Under the pieces are notes generated by a model. The model ran no database searches and was not told where the DNA came from. It saw nothing but the letters and a program-made list of their open reading frames with translations. The translations under genes and the position numbers were made by a program. 61,260 bases of DNA from Methylomonas koyamae. GTDB lineage: Bacteria > Pseudomonadota > Gammaproteobacteria > Methylococcales > Methylomonadaceae. The DNA is taken from positions 1-61,260 of the forward strand of contig NZ_LUUK01000013.1 in NCBI RefSeq assembly GCF_001644025.1, read 5' to 3'. Below, piece by piece: positions 17,176 through 26,138 of this stretch; position 1 is the stretch's first letter; every line of letters starts with the position of its first letter.

Positions 17176-17964
17176 ATGAACTGCGATCCACCTACTCTCG
17201 ACCGCGCCGGCAAAGGCATCAATCTGATCAGCTTCGGCACCTCAATCAAACTGCTGTTCAGCGGTTACCTGACCACGGTCGGTGCCGGTTATCTGATGGC
17301 GCTGATTCAAATCCTGTTCACTCACGGGATGGCCGACGGCAAGTTCGGCCTGTCGTTGGACGACATCGTCTACAGTTATTACGGCGACCGCTCCGGTTCG
17401 GTGTTGGAATCGAAACTGAACGGTTCGATGAAGTACAACGCCCCCGACCAGGAACGCTTCAAAATCATCCAGTGGGTGCGGGACGGCGCCGAGGAAGCGA
17501 CTTACGATCGGGACATCAAGCCGATTGTCGAGACCCGCTGCTTGATGTGCCACAACGCCTCCGCCGGCTCGTTGCCGGACTTCGGCCGATTCGACAATTT
17601 AAAGAAACTGGCCGCTTCCAATGAAGGTGCCACGTTTCAATCGCTGATACGCATTTCGCACATCCACCTGTTTGGGATCAGTTTTATCTTCATGTTCGTC
17701 GGTATTATTTTCAGCTTCAGTACCGGCGTGCCTTGTAAGTACAAATATCCGGCCGTGGTGATGCCGTATTTGTTTTTACTGATCGACATCGCATCCTGGT
17801 GGTTGACCAAGCTTAATCCGCATTTCGCGCTACTGGTGATTCTCGCCGGTGCCGGCCTCGGCGTGGCGTTCGTGTTCATGTGGACAGTATCGATGTACCA
17901 AATGTGGATATTGGGCGGCGTGTTGAAACGCAAGGACCGCCGCAACGCGGTCATGCGCGACTAG
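17176..17964 (+). CDS. Multi-pass membrane protein with a single c-type heme motif, oxidase-associated
   Basis: The 262-residue protein has one membrane helix near the N-terminus (about 26-52) and a periplasmic loop with a single heme site, ETRCLMCHNA (CxxCH, about 115-125). Three to four further helices follow (about 160-250), ending in a basic cytoplasmic tail (LKRKDRRNAVMRD). A c-type heme held between membrane helices is unlike soluble cytochromes. Position after the B-type oxidase suggests it passes electrons in or helps assembly; this is inference. I do not know a named family for it. Confidence 0.75.
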   Translation: MNCDPPTLDRAGKGINLISFGTSIKLLFSGYLTTVGAGYLMALIQILFTHGMADGKFGLSLDDIVYSYYGDRSGSVLESKLNGSMKYNAPDQERFKIIQWVRDGAEEATYDRDIKPIVETRCLMCHNASAGSLPDFGRFDNLKKLAASNEGATFQSLIRISHIHLFGISFIFMFVGIIFSFSTGVPCKYKYPAVVMPYLFLLIDIASWWLTKLNPHFALLVILAGAGLGVAFVFMWTVSMYQMWILGGVLKRKDRRNAVMRD

Positions 17965-17974
17965 TGGCGCGAGC

Positions 17975-18898
17975 TTATTCGGTCAGCTGTTCGGCGGTGG
18001 CGACGACCTTGGCCAGATCGTCATTCAGCCTGTCCAGTACTTCCCGGCACGCGTCCTGCGTCAAACCCAATTGCTCGACGGCCTGCTCCGAACAGGTCTG
18101 ATTGGCGGCATCGCCTATCCCAAGTTCGCCGAGCAAGCTATCGTTTGCGAAAGTCAGCAAATTCAGCATGTAATTGTCGCCTCGGTAACAAGGGTTGTGG
18201 TGGTGATAAACGATGTCGGTTACCAATCGAGGCATCGACCAATCGTTCATTAGCCACGCCCCTATTTCGGCGTGATTGACGCCGAACGCGAAGTTTTCCA
18301 GGTGAAACACCACCAAGCTGGGATTGGCGGCGATCAAACCGCTCAAATAGGCGAATTCGTCGGGAAAACGGTGGCCCAGCAGAGGAAAACCAATGTTGTG
18401 CATCAGCGCCGCCAAAAACAAGGCTTGCGCCGACGGCCGACTCGGCTCCGGCATCGCCGCTGCTAATTTGGCCATCAACTGCGTACTGGCCAGCGCATGC
18501 GTCCAAAACATCCGGGTGCCGATCGGCCCGTCCTTGGGCGCTTTCAATGGCGCCAATACTGCTAAGCCCAAGGCCAGATCCATGACAAAGTCGAAACCCA
18601 GCACCCGGGTTATCGCATCATGCACCGACGTGATCTTGCCCCGGTAACCGTACAGGGCCGAACTGGCCCAGCGTATGATCTGAGCGGTCAACAAAGGATC
18701 AAGCTCGATGATTTCCGCCAACTTGGCGGCGTCGGCGTGCGGGTCCGAAGTCAGTTTCAAGATACGCATCGCGCTACCCGGCAATGGCGGCAAGGCCTTG
18801 ATTTGAGCCACGGTCTCCCGCATGTCGCGCGGCGGCGTAAATCCGTTGCGTTGCGGGCTGATGCTGGTTAAGGTCCAGTTGATAAGATTGGCTTCCAT
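17975..18898 (-). CDS. HDOD-domain signalling protein
   Basis: The 307-residue protein holds an HDOD domain (about 30-225) with the typical start LPPLPGSAMRILKL, helix IIRWASSALYGYRG and late HNIGFPLLGH and EIGAWLMNDW segments. HDOD domains are HD-like folds that mostly lack phosphodiesterase residues and serve signalling. It follows the PAS/sigma54 regulator by 18 bases, so the two form an operon. Partners are not evident. Confidence 0.85.
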   Translation of the reverse strand: MEANLINWTLTSISPQRNGFTPPRDMRETVAQIKALPPLPGSAMRILKLTSDPHADAAKLAEIIELDPLLTAQIIRWASSALYGYRGKITSVHDAITRVLGFDFVMDLALGLAVLAPLKAPKDGPIGTRMFWTHALASTQLMAKLAAAMPEPSRPSAQALFLAALMHNIGFPLLGHRFPDEFAYLSGLIAANPSLVVFHLENFAFGVNHAEIGAWLMNDWSMPRLVTDIVYHHHNPCYRGDNYMLNLLTFANDSLLGELGIGDAANQTCSEQAVEQLGLTQDACREVLDRLNDDLAKVVATAEQLTE

Positions 18899-18916
18899 AA
18901 CGATATGCTCCGCGAC

Positions 18917-20218
18917 CTAATTCAAATTCAAACGGTTTAGTTTGCGATAAAGCGTGCGCTCGCTGATGTTCATTTCGGCGGCGATCAACTTGCGGTTGCC
19001 TTGATATTTGACGATCAGGCTGTTGATGAAATCGGCTTCCAATTCCGCCAAACTGTTCAAACAGGGCTTGCGCTCCGGCGTTGCCGCGACCGTCGCTTCG
19101 ACTGCGGCCGATTGGTTCAGCGGCTGCATGAAATGCACGCAAGCCTCCGAGACCACGCCGTTTTGCGACAAGCCGGCGGCGAGCTGCAAGCAATTGCGCA
19201 ATTCGCGAATATTACCCGGCCATCCGTACTGCAGCAATTTGATTAAAGCCTGCTGGTTCAGCCGATAAGTACGGCCGTCGCGACCGCCGAGCTGCTCCAG
19301 AAAAAAATCGATCAACACCGGCAGATCCTGTTTGCGGTCGCGCAGGCGCGGCACGTCCACCGGAAACACCGAAAGCCGGTAAAACAAGTCCTCGCGAAAC
19401 CGGCCCGCTTTAACCATATCGGCCAAATTACGGTGCGTGGCGCAGACGATACGCACGTCCGACTTCAACATGGTCGTTCCGCCGACCCGGCGAAACTGGC
19501 CGCTTTCCAAGGCTCGGAGCAATTTGGGTTGCTGCGACAACGGCAGATCCCCGATTTCATCGAGAAACAAGGTTCCACCGTTGGCCAGTTCGAACAGGCC
19601 TTTTTTGGCGACGGCGGCGCCGGTAAACGCGCCTTTCTCGTGGCCGAACAATTCGCTTTCGAATAAATCCTCGCCCAGTATCGTGCAGTCGACAATGACG
19701 AAATCCGCATCGGCGCGCGGCGATTGGCGATGCACGAATTCGGCCGCCAATTCCTTACCGGTACCGGTTTCGCCCAACAGCATCACCGGCGCCTGGCTGA
19801 CGGCGGCTTGCAACAACGTGGATTTGAAGCGGGTAAACGCCGCCGACTGGCCTATCATCGTCGGCCCGCTGTAAGCACCGGTCGGCTTGCTGATCGGAGC
19901 CAGGGTTTCACCCAAATACAGCGTGCCATCGGCATCCAGCAGCGGAAACCCCCTTACATTGAACGACAGCTCGGGCGGAACGGTACCGACACCGCCATGA
20001 ACGCCCGCGTAACCTTCCAAGGACTGAAACAATTGCCGGTGGCGGCAGCGACCGCTATCGGCACAACAGGGCCGACCAACCTGCTGCTGCCTATCGACGC
20101 CAAAACTTAATTCCCAAGCGCGATTCACCGCGACGATCCTTAAATCGGCATTGATGATCACGAACGGCAGATCGTGAGTCTCCAGCAATGATTCGAGCGT
20201 AAAGGCGTTTTGCAGCAT
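18917..20218 (-). CDS. PAS-AAA-Fis sigma54-dependent transcriptional activator
   Basis: The ATG at 20218 has AAAGGA six bases upstream and gives 433 residues; the longer frame needs a TTG. A PAS domain (about 5-115) carries a Cys-rich stretch GRPCCADSGRCRHRQLF. The AAA+ domain (about 125-365) has Walker A GETGTGKE, the sigma54-contact loop GAFTGA, Walker B GTLFLDEIGD and the arginine-finger region FREDLFYRL. A Fis-type helix-turn-helix ends the protein (RTLYRKLNRLNLN). It should activate -24/-12 promoters in response to a signal sensed by PAS, perhaps redox or metal through the cysteines. Its targets are unknown. Confidence 0.9.
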   Translation of the reverse strand: MLQNAFTLESLLETHDLPFVIINADLRIVAVNRAWELSFGVDRQQQVGRPCCADSGRCRHRQLFQSLEGYAGVHGGVGTVPPELSFNVRGFPLLDADGTLYLGETLAPISKPTGAYSGPTMIGQSAAFTRFKSTLLQAAVSQAPVMLLGETGTGKELAAEFVHRQSPRADADFVIVDCTILGEDLFESELFGHEKGAFTGAAVAKKGLFELANGGTLFLDEIGDLPLSQQPKLLRALESGQFRRVGGTTMLKSDVRIVCATHRNLADMVKAGRFREDLFYRLSVFPVDVPRLRDRKQDLPVLIDFFLEQLGGRDGRTYRLNQQALIKLLQYGWPGNIRELRNCLQLAAGLSQNGVVSEACVHFMQPLNQSAAVEATVAATPERKPCLNSLAELEADFINSLIVKYQGNRKLIAAEMNISERTLYRKLNRLNLN

Positions 20219-20547
20219 AAATCCTTTCAGTGGGCACCGAACTGGCGATCGTTGGCCTTGGACGTCGGACAAGCCATGCGTGTCGTTCGTTGGTCCGGCC
20301 GGTAGAGAATCAAGCTGTCATTTTAGCGAGAAACCGACGATTCTGCTGAGCGCTGGGAAAAATCCCGTTGGCGCGATCGGCGCTCCGCAATGTCTTCGGA
20401 AAAAACGGCGGACGAACGCCAACACCACGGGCACCCGGTTTTACGCGAACGGGACGTTCGAAAGAAGATAACGTGAGAAGACGAAGCTTGGCCCCTTCCA
20501 TACAACAGCCACGCGGAGGCGGCCGGATGGAAGAGGCGAAATAGGGA
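20219..20547. other. Gap between bfr and the PAS/sigma54 regulator gene
   Basis: The 329 bases lie downstream of bfr and upstream of the regulator, all on the minus strand. No gene is supported. A candidate hairpin of seven pairs (CTTCCAT at about 20496 with ATGGAAG at about 20527) lies close after bfr, with a long loop and no T run. I see no clear -24/-12 promoter. Confidence 0.5.
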
Positions 20548-21012
20548 TTACATCTGCGATTGCAGGTAATTTTGAATGCCGAGTTTTTCGATCAAATCCA
20601 GCTGAGTTTCCAGCCAATCGATATGTTCTTCCTCGCTTTCCAGAATATGCTCCAACAATTCGCGCGAAATGTAGTCGGCCACCGACTCGCAATAGGCAAT
20701 CGCTTCCTTCAACAACGGCAACGCCAGTTGTTCCAATTTAAGATCGCATTCCAGCATTTCCTTGGGGTTCTCACCGATCATCAAGCGCCCCAAGCTTTGC
20801 AGATTGGGCAATCCTTCCAGAAACAACACCCGCTCTATCAAGCGATCGGCATGTTTCATTTCGTCGATGGATTCGTGATATTCCTTTTCGTTAAGTTTGT
20901 GCAAACCCCAATTCTTGAACATCCGCGCGTGCAAAAAATACTGGTTGATCGCGGTCAGTTCGTTTTCCAACACTTTGTTTAAAAACTCGATGACTTTTTT
21001 ATCGCCTTGCAT
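20548..21012 (-). CDS. bfr: Bacterioferritin
   Basis: The 154-residue four-helix iron store has ferroxidase ligands in the usual places: [13 protein letters not shown] (Glu18), [13 protein letters not shown] (Glu51/His54), a Glu near 94 in [10 protein letters not shown], and EEEHIDWLE (Glu127/His130). The start at 21012 has GGGAGA upstream and gives the usual length; 36 extra residues in the longer frame are unlikely. The heme-ligand Met lies at about 52 (IDEMKHAD). It follows bfd by 23 bases, at the tail of the rnf operon. Confidence 0.95.
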   Translation of the reverse strand: MQGDKKVIEFLNKVLENELTAINQYFLHARMFKNWGLHKLNEKEYHESIDEMKHADRLIERVLFLEGLPNLQSLGRLMIGENPKEMLECDLKLEQLALPLLKEAIAYCESVADYISRELLEHILESEEEHIDWLETQLDLIEKLGIQNYLQSQM

Positions 21013-21035
21013 GTCGATTCTCCCGGTGATTCGTT

Positions 21036-21239
21036 TTAATGATTGGTCGCGGCATGGATGCTGGATGAACAGCCGGAAGATGCTTTGCCGAGCAATCGTT
21101 GCGAAAGCTCCCGGTTGCATTTACCGCATTCGCCGCCGACCCCGAAACAATTGGTTAATTGTTTACGCGAGGATACTCCACTGGCGATTGCCGCATCAAG
21201 CTGGCGTTCGGTAAATGCCTTACAAACGCAGACGTACAT
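21036..21239 (-). CDS. bfd: Bacterioferritin-associated ferredoxin
   Basis: The 67-residue [2Fe-2S] protein (BFD-like) has CVCKAFTE near the start and [10 protein letters not shown] at about 37-46, giving the four-Cys cluster. It binds bacterioferritin and delivers electrons that release stored iron. It starts two bases after rnfH stops and precedes bfr, so iron mobilisation and Rnf appear to share one transcript. Confidence 0.94.
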   Translation of the reverse strand: MYVCVCKAFTERQLDAAIASGVSSRKQLTNCFGVGGECGKCNRELSQRLLGKASSGCSSSIHAATNH

Positions 21240-21241
21240 GG

Positions 21242-21505
21242 CTAAGCCACCCGGCGCCGCTGAACTTGATTGGGATCGGCGGTAATTTTGCGATAGATTT
21301 CCACCCGGTCGCCTTCCTTGACCACGGTATCGAGCTTGGCCAGTTTGCCGAAGATCCCGACCTTTTGCGTTTCCAGATCGATTTCCGGGTACTGGCTCAA
21401 AACACCGGATAATTCTATCGCCTCGGCGATGGTACTACCTTCCGGCACTTCCAGACGCATCCAGATTTGCCGATCCGCTTGAGCGTAACAAACTCCTACG
21501 TTCAT
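21242..21505 (-). CDS. rnfH: RnfH, ubiquitin-like Rnf-associated protein
   Basis: The 87-residue beta-grasp protein of the RnfH/UPF0125 family has the typical AYAQADRQIWMRLEVPEGSTIAEAI-like start (here CYAQADRQ) and DRVEIYRKITADP end. Its role in the complex is unclear. It lies 12 bases after rnfE and belongs to the same operon. Confidence 0.93.
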   Translation of the reverse strand: MNVGVCYAQADRQIWMRLEVPEGSTIAEAIELSGVLSQYPEIDLETQKVGIFGKLAKLDTVVKEGDRVEIYRKITADPNQVQRRRVA

Positions 21506-21517
21506 CGTTGACCTCGG

Positions 21518-22222
21518 TTATTCGACGACGGCTGCTTCGATCGGCGCGGCCGGTTGGACCGGTTTTTCGGCGGCCTTGCGATCGAACAGTCGCTTCAAGG
21601 CCACCATGAATCCCAACATGATGAATCCGCCCGGCGGTAGCGCCATCAGCAGAAAACCTTTATATTCCGGAATCAACACGGTTTCCAGAAATTGAAAACT
21701 TTCACCCAGCAACACCGACGCATTCGCGAACAAGGTACCCGCCGAACTGATCTCCCGCATCGCGCCGAGCACCACCATCGCGGCGGTGAAGCCAACGCCC
21801 ATCATCAAGCCGTCCCACATCGACGGCAACACTTCCTGCTTGGAGGCGAAGGCTTCGGCCCGGCCCAAAATGACGCAGTTGGTAACGATCAGCGGAATAA
21901 ACAAACCGAGCACCTTATGCAACTCGTGCATCCAGGCGTTCAGAAACAAATCGACCAAGGTCACCAGAGCCGCGATCAACAACACGAAGATCGGAATCCG
22001 AATTTCGGCCGGAATCAAATGCCGGCTGGCCGACACGGCGGCATTGGACGCCAACATCACCACCATCGTCGCCAAGCCCATGCCCAGCCCGTTGGTCGCG
22101 GTACCGGTCACCGCCAGCAGCGGACACAAGGCCAAATTCTGGGTCAATACGACGTTGTTGTCCCACAAGCCGTCTTTGGCGATTTTGCGGTAGGGCTCGG
22201 AAAACAATATCGAGAGATTCAT
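21518..22222 (-). CDS. rnfE: Rnf complex membrane subunit RnfE
   Basis: The 234-residue protein with about six helices belongs to the RnfE/NqrD family. The conserved openings WDNNVVLTQNLALCPLLAVTG and the half-membrane Cys motifs (LALCPLL, VTNCVILGRAEA) that hold an intramembrane FeS cluster with RnfA are present. It acts in the inner membrane, coupling NADH and ferredoxin chemistry to ion flow. The last 30 residues are charged and Pro-rich. Confidence 0.94.
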   Translation of the reverse strand: MNLSILFSEPYRKIAKDGLWDNNVVLTQNLALCPLLAVTGTATNGLGMGLATMVVMLASNAAVSASRHLIPAEIRIPIFVLLIAALVTLVDLFLNAWMHELHKVLGLFIPLIVTNCVILGRAEAFASKQEVLPSMWDGLMMGVGFTAAMVVLGAMREISSAGTLFANASVLLGESFQFLETVLIPEYKGFLLMALPPGGFIMLGFMVALKRLFDRKAAEKPVQPAAPIEAAVVE

Positions 22223-22263
22223 GGATACACTCCGAAACGAAAACGTGGTTTACCAGGATAGGA

Positions 22264-23001
22264 CTATTCCGCGGCCAGCAGTTCGGCTTGATGAACGCGA
22301 TAGAATTCCAGACCGCGCCGAATGGCTTGCACGACTTTACGTGGCGTGATGGTCGCGCCGCTGAATTGATCGAACACCCCGCCGTCCTTCTTAACCGCCC
22401 ATTGTTCGACGGTCAGGTTATCCAGCGATTTGCCGTCGAAAGACAAGGCCCACTTGGATTTGGTAATTTCGATTTTGTCGCCGAGACCCGGCGTTTCGAC
22501 GTGGGCGATCACCCGCACGCCCAGAATTTCGCCGTTTCGGTCCACACCCATGACCAGACTGATCGGTCCCGCATATCCGTCCGGCGCGATCAGCTTGAAA
22601 CACACCGCGTTGACCGCGCCGGCTTTCTTGGCCAGATACACCTGTGTTTGCGGCGAGCCCAGATTCGCATCGGCGGAATCCAACATCACGCTATCTTCCA
22701 ACAAGTTATTGTCGTGCAAATCGGCCGGCACCACCTGAGCCAAATTGGCCTGCAAGTCTTCCTGCAAGCGTAGCGCGATCACGCCGCGGGTAGCCAGATC
22801 GGCCAAGCCCAGCAACAACGCCGCCAGTAACGCGAAACCCGCCAAAACGCCGGCCTGAAATTGCAATTGCGGCCGCAAGGCCTGCAAATTCTCGGGTTCC
22901 AGCCAGATCGCCAGCTTGCGTTTAAGTGCTTTGCCGGCGGAAATCGCCGCCGCTAGCGCTTCGCCGCCAGCCGCTTGTTTTTGCACGGGATCGGAACTCA
23001 T
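22264..23001 (-). CDS. rnfG: Rnf complex FMN subunit RnfG
   Basis: From the ATG at 23001 the protein has 245 residues; a TTG six bases upstream is the alternative. One membrane helix (about 45-70) anchors a periplasmic FMN-binding domain with the covalent attachment motif SGATITP (about 212), where FMN links to the Thr. The gap to rnfE is 41 bases. The N-terminal 40 residues are longer than in many RnfG proteins. Confidence 0.93.
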   Translation of the reverse strand: MSSDPVQKQAAGGEALAAAISAGKALKRKLAIWLEPENLQALRPQLQFQAGVLAGFALLAALLLGLADLATRGVIALRLQEDLQANLAQVVPADLHDNNLLEDSVMLDSADANLGSPQTQVYLAKKAGAVNAVCFKLIAPDGYAGPISLVMGVDRNGEILGVRVIAHVETPGLGDKIEITKSKWALSFDGKSLDNLTVEQWAVKKDGGVFDQFSGATITPRKVVQAIRRGLEFYRVHQAELLAAE

Positions 23002-23009
23002 CGGCAATC

Positions 23010-24071
23010 TCAGGAATTGGAAATGTCTAGCGGTTTACCGCTACGGTAACGTCCGTAAATGCGCGGCCGAATGTAATGATCGATCAATGGAGTCACGGCG
23101 TTCATCAGTAAAATGGCAAAACCGGTACCCTCGGGATACCCCCCCCAGGAACGAATTACGAATATCAACAAGCCGCAGCCGGCGCCGAAGATCACCTGTC
23201 CTTGCGGCGTATTCGGTGAGGTCACGTAATCGGTAGCGATAAAGAAGGCCACCAGCATGACCGCGCCGGAATTCAAATGCACCCACGGACTCAAGTAATG
23301 TTTGGCGTCCCACAAATGAAAGCCGGAGGACAGCAGGAAAATCGTCGCCAACAACGAAACCGGGATATGCCACTGGATCACGCCCTGCCGCATCAGCCAC
23401 AGGCCGCCGCCGAGAATCAACAGCGTCGAAGTTTCGCCGAGACTGCCGCGCTCCCAACCCAACATCGCCAAGAAGCCGGAATAGTCGTTCAATATGCCGG
23501 GTAATACGTGGCCTTGTGAAAATTCGGTCTTGACCAGGCCCAGCGTGGTCGCACCGGTTACCGCATCGGCGTTGCTCAAGCCCGAAAATGTGATAGCGAA
23601 GCTGTCGAACACGCCAGGCCCGGTGAACAGCGGCGATACGTTCGCCCACGTCGTCATTTCGATCGGAAATGAAATCAGCAAGGCCACCCTGGCCAGCATC
23701 GCCGGATTAAATAAATTTTGTCCCAGACCGCCATAGACATGCTTACCCAACACAATAGCGATACCGGCACCAACGACGCCTATCCACCAGGGCGCCCACG
23801 GCGGCAAGGTCATCGCCACCAGCAGGCCGGAGACGATCGCGGAGCCGTCGCGCAAATAGGGTCCGGCCGCCACGCCTTTCAATTTCAGGCAGAACGCTTC
23901 AAAGGCCAGCGCGGAGAAGACCGTGACAACCAGCAAATACAAGGCCGGCCAACCGAATAGCAACACGCCGAAACCTACGGACGGTGCCATCGCCAGAATC
24001 ACCAGACGCATGATCTGATCGGAACGGCGGGTAGCCAGTACGTGAGGACCACTAACCGGTTTTACACTCAT
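23010..24071 (-). CDS. rnfD: Rnf complex membrane subunit RnfD
   Basis: The 353-residue integral protein of the RnfD/NqrB family has about nine to ten helices. The covalent FMN motif reads VTGATTLGL, with FMN on the Thr. Its ATG overlaps the rnfC stop by four bases (ATGA), which sets the start at 24071 and rules out the longer upstream frame. It forms the ion-translocating part with RnfA and RnfE. Confidence 0.94.
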   Translation of the reverse strand: MSVKPVSGPHVLATRRSDQIMRLVILAMAPSVGFGVLLFGWPALYLLVVTVFSALAFEAFCLKLKGVAAGPYLRDGSAIVSGLLVAMTLPPWAPWWIGVVGAGIAIVLGKHVYGGLGQNLFNPAMLARVALLISFPIEMTTWANVSPLFTGPGVFDSFAITFSGLSNADAVTGATTLGLVKTEFSQGHVLPGILNDYSGFLAMLGWERGSLGETSTLLILGGGLWLMRQGVIQWHIPVSLLATIFLLSSGFHLWDAKHYLSPWVHLNSGAVMLVAFFIATDYVTSPNTPQGQVIFGAGCGLLIFVIRSWGGYPEGTGFAILLMNAVTPLIDHYIRPRIYGRYRSGKPLDISNS

Positions 24072-25582
24072 ACGGTTTCCTCCGCTTTCGCCTGGGCTTG
24101 TTGTGCCTGCTGCGCTTGTTGAGCGGCCAAACGGGCGGCGCGGGCTTCCTGAGCACGTTGCGCCTCGGCTTCGGCTTCCAGACGGATGCGCTCCATTCGC
24201 TGATTGCGTTCGTCGATCAGACGTTTGGTTTGTTCCGACTTGTGATCGGCCTGCTGGCGCTTGACCAGTTCGCCGGACGCGAATTTGAAGTAATGCACGA
24301 GCGGGATATTCGAAGGACAAACATAGGAACAGCTGCCGCAACTGATGCAATCCTTTAAGCCCAGATCGACCGCGGCATCGAGTTGGTTAACCTTGATCCG
24401 GCTAGCCATTTCCAACGGCAGCAAACCCACCGGGCAAGCCGTGACGCAACTCGAACAGCGAATGCACGGTTGCACTTCGGGTTCTTCGATTTCGGCGGCC
24501 GTTAGAGCCAAAATACCATTGCACGCCTTGACGACCGGTACGTCGGCGATAGGCAGCGCATCGCCCATCATCGGTCCGCCCATCACCAAGCGGGCCATTT
24601 TGGTTTTATCCCAATCGCAGAATGCCAGCACTTCCGACATCAAGGTGCCGATCGGCACTTCGACGTTGCGAGGTTGGGCAACGGCGGCACCGGACACGGT
24701 AACCACCCTGGAAATTAACGGCTGACCCAGACAAATCGCTTTGTAAACGGCGTGGGCGGTCGCCACGTTGTGAACCACGACGCCAATATCGGCGGCTCGG
24801 CCATCGGCCGGAATTTCCTGACCGGTCAGATAACGCAGCATCTGCCGGTCCCAACCCATCGGGTAGCGGGTCGGAACTTGAGATACCACGATATTCGGAT
24901 AATCCCGGCAAGCATCGCGCATGGCCTGATACGCGGCCGGCTTATTGTCCTCGATACCGACCATCGCTTTGGGCGCGCCCATGCCGCGCAGCATCAGGCG
25001 GATACCGGCAACAATTTCGTCGGCTTTTTCCTGCATCAACCTATCGTCGCAGGTCAGGTAGGGCTCGCATTCGCCAGCATTGATCAACAATGTATGAATT
25101 TTGCTTTTTCGGCCCAGACTGAGTTTAACGGCGGACGGAAACACCGCACCGCCCAAGCCAACCACGCCCGCGGAGCCGACCATCGCGCAAATCGTTTCCG
25201 CATCAAGTTCAAACGGATCGTCGGGCACTTCCAGCGGCGCCCATTCGTCCTGTCCGTCGCTTTCGATGACAACGGTTCGAATCGGCAACGCGGAGGGATG
25301 CGGCGCCGGAAAATCTTTCACGTCGGCGACAACGCCCGATGTTGGTGCATGAACCGGCGCCGAAATGGTGCCTTGACTATAGGCCAGTAGTTGACCCTTT
25401 AGAATTCTTTCGCCGACCTTAACGACTGGCTCGGCGGGCTTGCCGACGTGCTGCTGCACCGGAATGTAGAGCTTTTTCGGAATCGGAAAGCCACTGGCGA
25501 TACTCAACTCCGCCGTTTCGCTCTTATGCTCTTCGGCATGCACGCCGCCGCGTAATCTAGGATTTTCAAACCATCCAAACAT
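24068..25582 (-). CDS. rnfC: Rnf complex subunit RnfC, NADH/FMN and 4Fe-4S
   Basis: The start at 25582 (AAGGA eight bases upstream) gives 504 residues beginning MFGWFENPRLRGGVH. A Nqo1-like domain binds NADH and FMN (GLGGAVFPSAVKL region). Two 4Fe-4S motifs follow, CIRCSSCVTACP and CISCGSCSYVCP. The C-terminal tail is a charged helix ending in a Gln/Ala repeat (AQQAQQAQQAQ), short compared with E. coli RsxC. RnfC is the likely NADH entry or exit site of the complex. Confidence 0.95.
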   Translation of the reverse strand: MFGWFENPRLRGGVHAEEHKSETAELSIASGFPIPKKLYIPVQQHVGKPAEPVVKVGERILKGQLLAYSQGTISAPVHAPTSGVVADVKDFPAPHPSALPIRTVVIESDGQDEWAPLEVPDDPFELDAETICAMVGSAGVVGLGGAVFPSAVKLSLGRKSKIHTLLINAGECEPYLTCDDRLMQEKADEIVAGIRLMLRGMGAPKAMVGIEDNKPAAYQAMRDACRDYPNIVVSQVPTRYPMGWDRQMLRYLTGQEIPADGRAADIGVVVHNVATAHAVYKAICLGQPLISRVVTVSGAAVAQPRNVEVPIGTLMSEVLAFCDWDKTKMARLVMGGPMMGDALPIADVPVVKACNGILALTAAEIEEPEVQPCIRCSSCVTACPVGLLPLEMASRIKVNQLDAAVDLGLKDCISCGSCSYVCPSNIPLVHYFKFASGELVKRQQADHKSEQTKRLIDERNQRMERIRLEAEAEAQRAQEARAARLAAQQAQQAQQAQAKAEETV

Positions 25583-25593
25583 AAACTTTTTCC

Positions 25594-26127
25594 TTACGCC
25601 GCCAAAGGCTTGGGCCAGCGCCAGTTCCGCAAGGTGACTTCGACGGGATGCATTTGCAGGCACTCGGTCGGGCAAACTTCCACACATTTTTTACAGCCAA
25701 TGCAGGCATCCGCAACGACCGCATGGATTTGTTTTGGTGCGCCGACGATCGCATCGGTGGGGCAGACCTTAAAGCAGCGAGTGCAACCGGTGCACGTCTC
25801 TTCACTGACCCTGGCGACCATCGGCTCTTGATCCTGAGTTTGACTCAAGTCGACATCGACACCCAGCAGCTTGGCCAGTTGCTCGACCAAGGCCGTTCCT
25901 CCCGGAGGACACAAGGTCACCGGAGCGGCGCCCGACACCACGGCCTCGGCCGCCGGCCGACAGCCTGGAAAACCGCATTGGCCGCACTGCGAACCCGGCA
26001 TTAATTCTTCCACTCGCTCGACCAGCGGATCGGATTCCACTTTCAGATATTTAGCGGCAATGCCCAGACTGATGCCCAGAAACAGGCCCAGAGCGGTCAA
26101 AATCACTATCGCGGATAAAACGTACAT
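25594..26127 (-). CDS. rnfB: Rnf complex ferredoxin subunit RnfB
   Basis: The 177-residue protein has an N-terminal membrane helix (about 3-24), then the four-Cys site of an FeS domain (CGQCGFPGC plus a later Cys in TLCPPGG). Two ferredoxin-type 4Fe-4S motifs follow (CTGCTRCFKVCP and CIGCKKCVEVCP). It passes electrons to or from soluble ferredoxin. It lies 11 bases after rnfA and 11 bases before rnfC. Confidence 0.95.
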   Translation of the reverse strand: MYVLSAIVILTALGLFLGISLGIAAKYLKVESDPLVERVEELMPGSQCGQCGFPGCRPAAEAVVSGAAPVTLCPPGGTALVEQLAKLLGVDVDLSQTQDQEPMVARVSEETCTGCTRCFKVCPTDAIVGAPKQIHAVVADACIGCKKCVEVCPTECLQMHPVEVTLRNWRWPKPLAA

Positions 26128-26138
26128 GGCTGCGCCTC

